Positions 43,201 through 52,200 of a stretch of 64,000 nt of DNA are shown in pieces. The notes under the pieces were generated by a model. It had not been told where the DNA came from, searched no databases, and saw only the letters and a list, made by a program, of their open reading frames with translations. Numbering within the stretch: the stretch's first letter is position 1; each line of letters starts with the position of its first letter. Location: contig NC_088301.1 of NCBI RefSeq assembly GCF_032854445.1, positions 28,630,402 through 28,694,401 on the forward strand. Direction: 5' to 3'. Source of the stretch: Liolophura sinensis. Taxonomy: Eukaryota; Mollusca; Polyplacophora; Chitonida; Chitonidae. The position numbers and the translations under genes were made by a program.

Positions 43201-46200
43201 CTTCACAAAAAAACAAGTACTTTCCTTAAGGTATTATATACATGTACTTTTCCCTCCATTTTATAAAGTGTACAATTCCACATACTGAACTCATAAATAG
43301 AGAATTCCCATCCAAAATTTAAATCTAAATATTGAAATGTATAATTTAAGTTCCAGAACGTCCATGTTTCCTCCGTGTATAGGAAAGTGTGTAATTCCAC
43401 TTGCAATATCTAACTGGGTTACTTCCACTTAAGTGCACTTTATTGCCTTTATAAACATGAAATCATGGAACATAAAATCCCACTTACAGAACTTCCTGGT
43501 CTATACTTATCTCCACATATAATGAAGTGCATATAATTCCTCATCCAGAACTGACTGGTTTGTAATCCTCATGTCATTTCACTTTGTTTACTCTGAAGTG
43601 CACAATTCTACACTAGAACATGCAGTATAGTTGATGTGGTGTCTAACTCTTATCCTATCCATTGTTCATCTGTTCTTCAGTTCTTCATGATAATATGCAT
43701 TATAGTTGATTTGGTGTCTAACTCTTATCCTATCCACTGTTCATCAGTTCTTCAGTTCTTCATGACAACATGCTGTATAGTTGATGTGGTGTCTAACTCT
43801 TATCCTATCCATTGTTCATCAGTTCTTCGGTTCTTCATGACAATATGCATTATAGTTGATTTGGTATCTAACTCTTATCCTATCCACTGTTCATCAGTTC
43901 TTCAGTTCTTCATGACAACATGCTGTATAGTTGATGTGGTGTCTAACTCTTATCCTATCCATTGTTCATCAGTTCTTCAGTTCTTCATGACAATATGCAT
44001 TATAGTTGATTTGGTGTCTAACTCTTATCCTATCCACTGTTCATCAGTTCTTCAGTTCTTCATGACAAAATGCTGTATAGTTGATGTGGTGTCTAACTCT
44101 TATCCTATCCATTGTTCATCAGTTTTTCAGTTCTTCATGACAACATGCAGTATAGTTGATTTGGTGTCTAACTCTTATCCTATCCACTGTTCATCAGTTC
44201 TTCAGTTCTTCATGACAACATGCAGTATAGTTGATGTGGTGTCTAACTCTTATCCTATCCATTGTTCATCAGTTCTTCACGACAACATGCAGTATAGTTG
44301 ATGTGGTGTCTAACTCTTATCCTATCCATTGTTCATCAGTTCTTCAGTTTTTCATGACAACATGCTGTATAGTTGATGTGGTGTCTAACTCTTATCCTAT
44401 CCACTGCTCATCAGTTCTTCAGTTCTTCATGACAACATGCTGTATAGTTGATTTGGTATCTAACTCTTATCCTATCCACTGTTCATCAGTTCTTCAGTTC
44501 TTCATGACAACATGCTGTATAGTTGATGTGGTGTCTAACTCTTATCCTATCCACTGTTCATCAGTTCTTCAGTTCTTCATGACAACATGCTGTATAGTTG
44601 ATTTGGTGTCTAACTCTTATCCTATCCACTGTTCATCAGTTCTTCAGTTCTTCATGACAACATGCAGTATAGTTGATTTGGTGTCTAACTCTTATCCTAT
44701 CCACTGTTCATCAGTTCTTCAGTTCTTCATGACAACATGCTGTATAGTTGATTTGGTGTCTAACTCTTATCCTATCCATTGTTCATCAGTTCTTCAGTTC
44801 TTCATGACAACATGCAGTATAGTTGATTTGGTGTCTAACTCTTATCCTATCCATTGTTCATCAGTTCTTCAGTTCTTCATGACAACATGCAGTATAGTTG
44901 ATTTGGTGTCTAACTCTTATCCTATCCACTGTTCGTCAGTTCTTCAGTTCTTCATGACAACATGCAGTATAGTTGATTTGGTGTCTACTGCATTTGCAAA
45001 ACATGCTAGGAATAGTCTCAAGCAATACACACTTTGTCTGAATACCTACTCAGTCATATGACCAATAGCAATGCTTGTCATGATATAAATGAACAGTGTA
45101 CTAGTCAAAAACTTTATTTGCCTTCATTTTCAAAAGTCTACGGCTAAACTTACTGATTTTCCTCCACATGATGCAGTATATGTAGTATCTGTGGATGACG
45201 GATACGTCCTAACTGTCGTACTTCTCTCCTCAGGATCTCAGCTACAGTCTCCCGGCGCCGAGGCTTGTGCAATTTGTCTGCTATCTTCTTTTCAAAGATA
45301 AACACTGATGCTTGCTAAAATGAAAATCAAATAAGATAGACGAAATTATAGTTCCTGTAGGGAAGAAAAATACTCCTGCATTCCTTAATTCATTTGCCTA
45401 ATATACCCACCTGACCAAGATAAGCTTAATCACATACATACAGTTTATGAAAGCATATATTTTTCATACTCGGCTTGCACATTATTGCAACTATTCAAAA
45501 ACATATACAAGTGACTTAAGGCTTCTTTGACACATTTTCCCTCAAAATAAATCATCATGTCATGTTAAAATCCACGCTTAAAATCCACCTGTTCTCACTT
45601 AATAACGGTCCTGCACATTTATGCCTAATATAGACAGGCACAAAGAATGATACAAAAATGACGCTCTTTGCTTTCATGGGAATCAAAACAAGTACGGCAC
45701 AATTTCCTATTGTCAGGGAATCTGTATCTATACCAGTACACAATAATGAGCAAAAACATACTTAAACCAATGGGTCTTTTTCCCAGTATCAGGAAGCCAT
45801 TACTAAAATGATACTATTTCATGCATCATTATGAAACAATGAAGTTATTGTGATGTCATAATGGTGAGTTTGGAAACTAACATTTGGCATCAATAAAACT
45901 GCACCAAGGTCGGGCATTTGACGGGTCCCCATTTCATTATCATCGGGAAACTTATGCTTAATACTACATGACAAAATTTCCCATCGTCAGGGAATGTACG
46001 TATATACACACTTGGCACATTACCCCGTTATCCAGGAATCCATTTGTGGCAAACTTCCCATTCACCTAAGAATCCACACATTATGACAAATTTTTTCTTG
46101 GCCTTTGAAACCTTCCGTGTACAAAATTTTTATCAACCATTCCTGTTAACAAGTCATGATGAATGACCTTCCTTGGTTGGACGCGCACATCATATACTTC

Positions 46201-49200
46201 ACTTACTCAGCAGCCCATACATCAATTTTGTTGACTTCAGGAACGATTAAGCTACCAGTGGGAAAACTGGTTCAGGTTTGAGTCAAACTAACAACATGAA
46301 AGCAATCCAAAAAAAATATAAATTTAGCATAATTTATCAGCAACTCCACAGTATTAATATACTTTAAGATTTTTGAGTGTAACTGTATGCAAATACACAA
46401 CCTGCATAAGATTCAAATGAAACAATAGAGACATACTTTCAAAAGGTTATCATGTATTCAATATACAACATGGACAAGTGCATTGTGGGATATCAAGAAT
46501 CCTACACGTTAGACATCACATAGCCCATTAAAGATCATATATCAGTCTATCATATGTGGTTGGTTGGTTGGTTGGTTGGTTGGTTAGATTGGCTGCCAGT
46601 AGTATTTCAGCTAATACTAGTATTTATGTATGTTTATGTAATAACACTAGCCAGGGAATTAAAGTGGGAGGAAGCCTGACCGAGACTGGAGGGAACTCAC
46701 GCTCCTTGGCAAGCTGGACTCTAGCCTTGACCTCATTGGTGGAAGGTTACAGCAATTGTCAGGCTAAAGAGGTACTCATATCTTCTGCCGCACAGGCAAA
46801 TGCAGACAACTACTCAAAAATCAAAATGTCACTTCAGGTTACCTTGCACAATTTAGGAAACACATGCCATATGATAACAGAGTTATGTCCCATATAATAG
46901 TCAAAATATGTCCAGCACATATCTCAATAGACCGGAAAATATGCACAAGGGCAGCCACCAACTAAAACAATGAAAATGTGAACAATAGTTCAGGTGAATG
47001 CAACTTTCATCCCAACAAATGCATTTCTTTGAAATGTATAAAAGAATGCCAGCAGCACTGAGATGAGTACAACCCTGAGGTAAATCTTCATGGATGCTCA
47101 TAGGTATGAGGTTACCATGACAACTGCGCAAGTGGACGAATGTGTCCACCAAAAATGAAAATGCAGAAAACAGTTGAAGCTGTACCCCTAACACAATATC
47201 ATTTCTATTTATATAGTATATATAAGAATGGCTATCTAGGATGACAACCATGGTAATGTACAAACGTGGGTTATGACACATCATCATCTGTGTATCAATG
47301 CATTCGCCAAAAATTAAAACTCCCGTGGAAAACAGTTACGAGTTGAAGCCCAGACATGAAATTATATCTGTTTATATAGTATGTATAAGGAAAATGGTTA
47401 TCTGATTACCATGACAACTGTGGAAATGAACAAATGTGAGTCGTGACACATCATCATCTGTGTATCTATTTATATACCAAAAATTAAAGCTCTATGTGGA
47501 AAATTGTTGGAGTTATAGCCTGGACACGAAATCACATCTATTTATATAGAGTATATATGGAAAATGGCTATCTGGTTACCATGACAGCCACGGAAATAGA
47601 CAAATGTGAGTCAGGATACATCCTCATCTGTGTATGTGTCTGCCAAAAATTATAACTCTACGCAGAAAACTTTTGGAGTTGTACTCCGAACATGAAATCA
47701 TTTCTATTTATATATTAAATATAAGGAAAATGTTTATCTGATTACCATGACAACCGCAGAAATGGACAAATGTGGGTTGTGACACATGGTCACGCTTATG
47801 TTAGAATAACAAATGTATCATCAACCTTTCTAAACCATCGACTGTGAATGATTGGGGGGCTTATTTCAGTTAGCACAGGTGACAACGGAGAACAGATGGG
47901 TAATCCATGGATTTGTGAATAGATTTTGTCACCCCAGGTGAGGTAGATAAAAATTAGACACCTTTTCAGGAGGGCAATCAAGATATCTGCACTAGACTCT
48001 GAAATCAAACATTTAACCCAAGTATTTATCAACCAGGACAACTACCCTTCTGCAATGACAGAACACACCATCCTGCATACCCTCAAAACCAAACAGCAAG
48101 ATGTTCCTAAACCAACCAGAATTTTTACCAGTGGGTTACCTCTGAAGACCATACTCAACACATCAGGGAAATGTCCAACTGTCAACAAACAGCAACGTAA
48201 AGGGTGTGTTTGAAGGTTTAACTGCTCCTTTGCTGAACACTACTTAGGTGAGACTTGCTGACCACTAAACAAGTCAATTAAAGAGCATCAGGCCTCTACA
48301 CAAACCAAAGACATGAAATAAACTACCTCAGAACACATTCTTGCCAGCCTCACTACAAAACAGACTGGAACAATGTTAAACCCTTCAAGACCAACATAAC
48401 AAAAACCACAAGAAGAACTATAATGGAAGCCTCATTCATGATGTACCCTGCTAATCCATCAAATCTGCTAGGAATTAACATGTATATCTAAGTTTGCAAT
48501 CAGGGTTATATGACTGCTTGTTTGCTTACCTATTAGCTTATGTAGTGCAGTTATCATAACCTTTTAAAATATGTGTTTAGTCCAGTAATCATACCTTTTT
48601 TACAACACCTGTATTTGTTTTATAATATACTGTATGTGTTTTGGTTAGGTGTCTAACCACTCAACAGGTGTACACATACATGTAACATCATCGTTTTCCA
48701 CACATGTCTGCATACATCTTGAATGTTTGGCAAGTCCAGCTCATGCTGGCTTCCTCTCCAGCCGTACATGGGAAGGTCTGCCAGCAACCTGAGGATGGTC
48801 GATGGTTTCCCCCGGGTTCTGCCCAGTTTCCACCCACCATAATGCTGGCCGCCATCGTATAAGTTAAATTATTCTTGAGTACGGCGTAAAACACCAACCA
48901 AATAAATAAATAAATTGAATTTTTGGTTGTATCTTCACATGCTTGAGAACAATGTTAGAATGTATATCAGAATGTTGAAAAGAAACAAATCAGAAGTTGT
49001 CATCATGCAAGACACTTCGCTATGCTTTAAATAGTTTTTAAGTCTCTAATAAAAATCTTACAACCAAATTTCATTAAATTCTGTCATGGCAATGCAGTCT
49101 ACAGGAAATTTTGCAAATTGAAATTGCTAAAACAGAGTAAAATATGACAATGAAAAATGGATTGATGAGTAGGTCCCAATATCCAATCAGTTATACTAAG

Positions 49201-52200
49201 GTCTCAATAAGGAATCTTGGAACCAAAATTTCATTAGAATTGGTCAGGCCTATCAGGGGATATCTTACAGAAAAGCAGTATTCCATAAAAATTGCTAAAA
49301 TTGATCAAGTGAACAAATAGATTAATGAACAGTTTCAAGAATCTGTCCCCATAAAATATGGAAGCAAATTCTGGTTAATTCAGTCAAGACATGGAAGAGA
49401 TGTTTTGCAGACAAGTAACCTCTCAAAATTGGTAAGGCTGATCAATTTCATAGATTCCAAAATCTAATGAGTTATTACAGTCCTCATAAGAAATCTTTAT
49501 AAAATTTGGTCAATCCATTCAGGAGATATTTAGCAGAAAACTAGTAGCCAATCCGAATTTCTTAAAACAAGAGTCAAATTAACAAATGGCTTGATCAACA
49601 GGTTCAAAATCTTATCTATTACTAAGGTCCTCAAAGACAACTTGAAACTAAATTTGATTCAATTCTACCATGCGGTTTTAAAGATATCTTGCAGACAAGG
49701 CCATAAGAGAGTTTGAGATACACATACATGTATTAACGGCTGATAAATGATATTTTTCACGTCAACAGTTGAGTTTTTCTAATAATTAATTTATCAAACT
49801 TCACAAACAATTCTTATCAGCCCTTCCTAAATACAGTGGATAACTCAATCAGAATCAAGCAAACTGTATAATTTTATAAAAAGATCAATTTTAGCTGAAA
49901 TACAGTACAATAATTAAAGGTAGTTTTGTGAATAAAAGCACTTTGGCAGTAACAACAGATTCTGCCAACTGGTAATTATTCCATGAAAATTTTATATGAC
50001 CATATATACTTCCTAGATATTAGGTACTGTAAAAATGTTTGTTTAGTGTAGGACAACCAAAACTTTAAAAAAAATTGTAGTCTAAAGATTTTAAATAGTA
50101 TTTTCAGAATAGAAGCTTTCTTCCATTATTTCTCTCGGAATTAAGTTTAAAGAAATATGTATCCCTATCTTTTTCGTTCAACATATTAACCACAAATTTT
50201 TCTCACTGACCTACCCTATTGTTCCTGATAGGTTCAGGTTATAATAACCCTATTGTTCCTGATAGGTTCGGGTTATAATAACCCTATTGTTTCTGATAGG
50301 TTCAGGTTATAATAACCCTATTGTTCCTGATACGTTCAGGTTATAATAACCCTATTGTTCCTGATAGGTTCAGGTTATAATAACCCTATTGTTCCTGATA
50401 GGTTCAGGTTATAATAACCCTATTGTCCCTGATAGGTTTGGGTTATAATAACCCTATTGTCCCTAATAGGTTCAGATTATAACCAACAAAAGACATTTCG
50501 AGGATGGCCATCCATCAAACATGAAAGAGTAGCTTTCGGTGAAACTTATGCATATTTTTAATTTGATGTTGGAAATCTTTGGTTCGGTCTTCTTCATTGG
50601 CCAATTTCAGGGCTTCCCATACCACAGAATAATGCCTTCAGAATATGCTTGAATAAACACCTTGCAGATATGCAAAACGGTTGAAGAATTACAGAAAATA
50701 TCATTTTCAACTTCCAAACTAAGCAAATTAATTTAATAACAATAATAATAATACACTTATTCATCTATTGTTGTTTGGCAACATATTTTTGTTCACACAA
50801 TGAGAAACGAGATACACACTGATGTGTCTTCAAGAACCCACGAACTGTCAGAGGCCTTTTTCTATTCTCATAGATAAATTCCATTTTAAAGCACTCTGTC
50901 AATGATTACAGATAAAATGGACAGTATTGCAATTTCTTTCATCACGATCTGTTTAGGTTGATTGTGCCATTAGGCCCACAGCTCTGATGTGAGGCCATTT
51001 GTATTTCTAATGAGAAAAATTCAATCTTGTTTACGAGACTGCTCTAGAAATTAGGTTTAATACTCGCAGGTTAATCTGAACTTATGAATGGAGTATATGT
51101 ATCACTGCCTATTTTTTTTATTATTGAATGGCTGGGTGATTTGTCCAACTTTGATAGTCAATGCCGCCAGATTACATGTCATGCAGAATGAGCGATAAAA
51201 TGGAGCTGGGCTTGGAATAGTTTTTCTTTTCTCACTTCAACAGCTTTCTGCACTAAAGATAGTCAAGACGATATGTTGACTGCATAACAGCCAATTCAAT
51301 TCAAAGGATTTGTCCACAGAATTGGGTCAATTATTCGACACATGAAGGATGTGGCTGAACTGCCATGAGCAATGCTGGGAGTGAATAAAGGGCCAATTCA
51401 AGATGTTTGTTGTTACAAAATCAGATAAAAATGGTAATACTTCGTCCAATTTAAATGCGGTTTGCAGCTAGTGCGTTATTAAACAAATTTGAAGCCCTCA
51501 GCTATGCTACAAATGACGAACAATAAATGAATGCCTGTTTTTTTTATCATCAAACTGATGGTCGCACAGCTATTTGTTAGAGCCATACCAGTGAAGCTTT
51601 CAGCTCACACTTCCTCGAGTGAGACAAAGCTCAGAATCCACAAAGTGACAAAGCATGTTGTTTGGCAAAGAGACGTGACTGATAAAAATCACCTAACTCT
51701 CAAGTAATGGCTCCTCCCACCTCATGTCTACATAAACAGATAGTTTTCCTTATAAATTGCCTTTGTTTGTTCGATGCTTTCAGGTACTGGTGAGATCACT
51801 AGGAACTTCTTTGATAAACACTATGTTTCAGCTGGAGTGGTCAGTGCCTATCCATGATGGATTCTCATCAGCTGACAAATCCACTGTGAAAATACCCGAT
51901 AAATGAGAGCAATTCTGACCATACACCTGGCTTTATTTCTTTCTGATCAGGTATAGACGTTTCAATGTAGACAGCTACGTGACACCCGGCACATGGCTCC
52001 TGAGACGACTCCCACTAAAGTCATCACCCGTCACAATGCAACACTTGTGCACCCTTCACATGTAATATTTTCTGGCTGATAAGCCCACACTGAGAAACAT
52101 TCTGTTATGGAAGTTGCTGGCCTGTTTGCACACTTACAGTTAACCATAACAGTTAACATCAAACCCATGTTTTACTTTAGTACATGTATATAGTTCACCA

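Noticed and set aside
43636-45061. Two long plus-strand open frames of 221 and 276 codons with a 25-residue repeat
   Set aside because: They are translations of the 75-bp array. An 8-bp loss puts them in different frames, and the array lies between two SCYL2 exons of the opposite strand.
46901-47287. 128-codon minus-strand open frame
   Set aside because: Lies across the dispersed repeat and the start of the 168-bp array.
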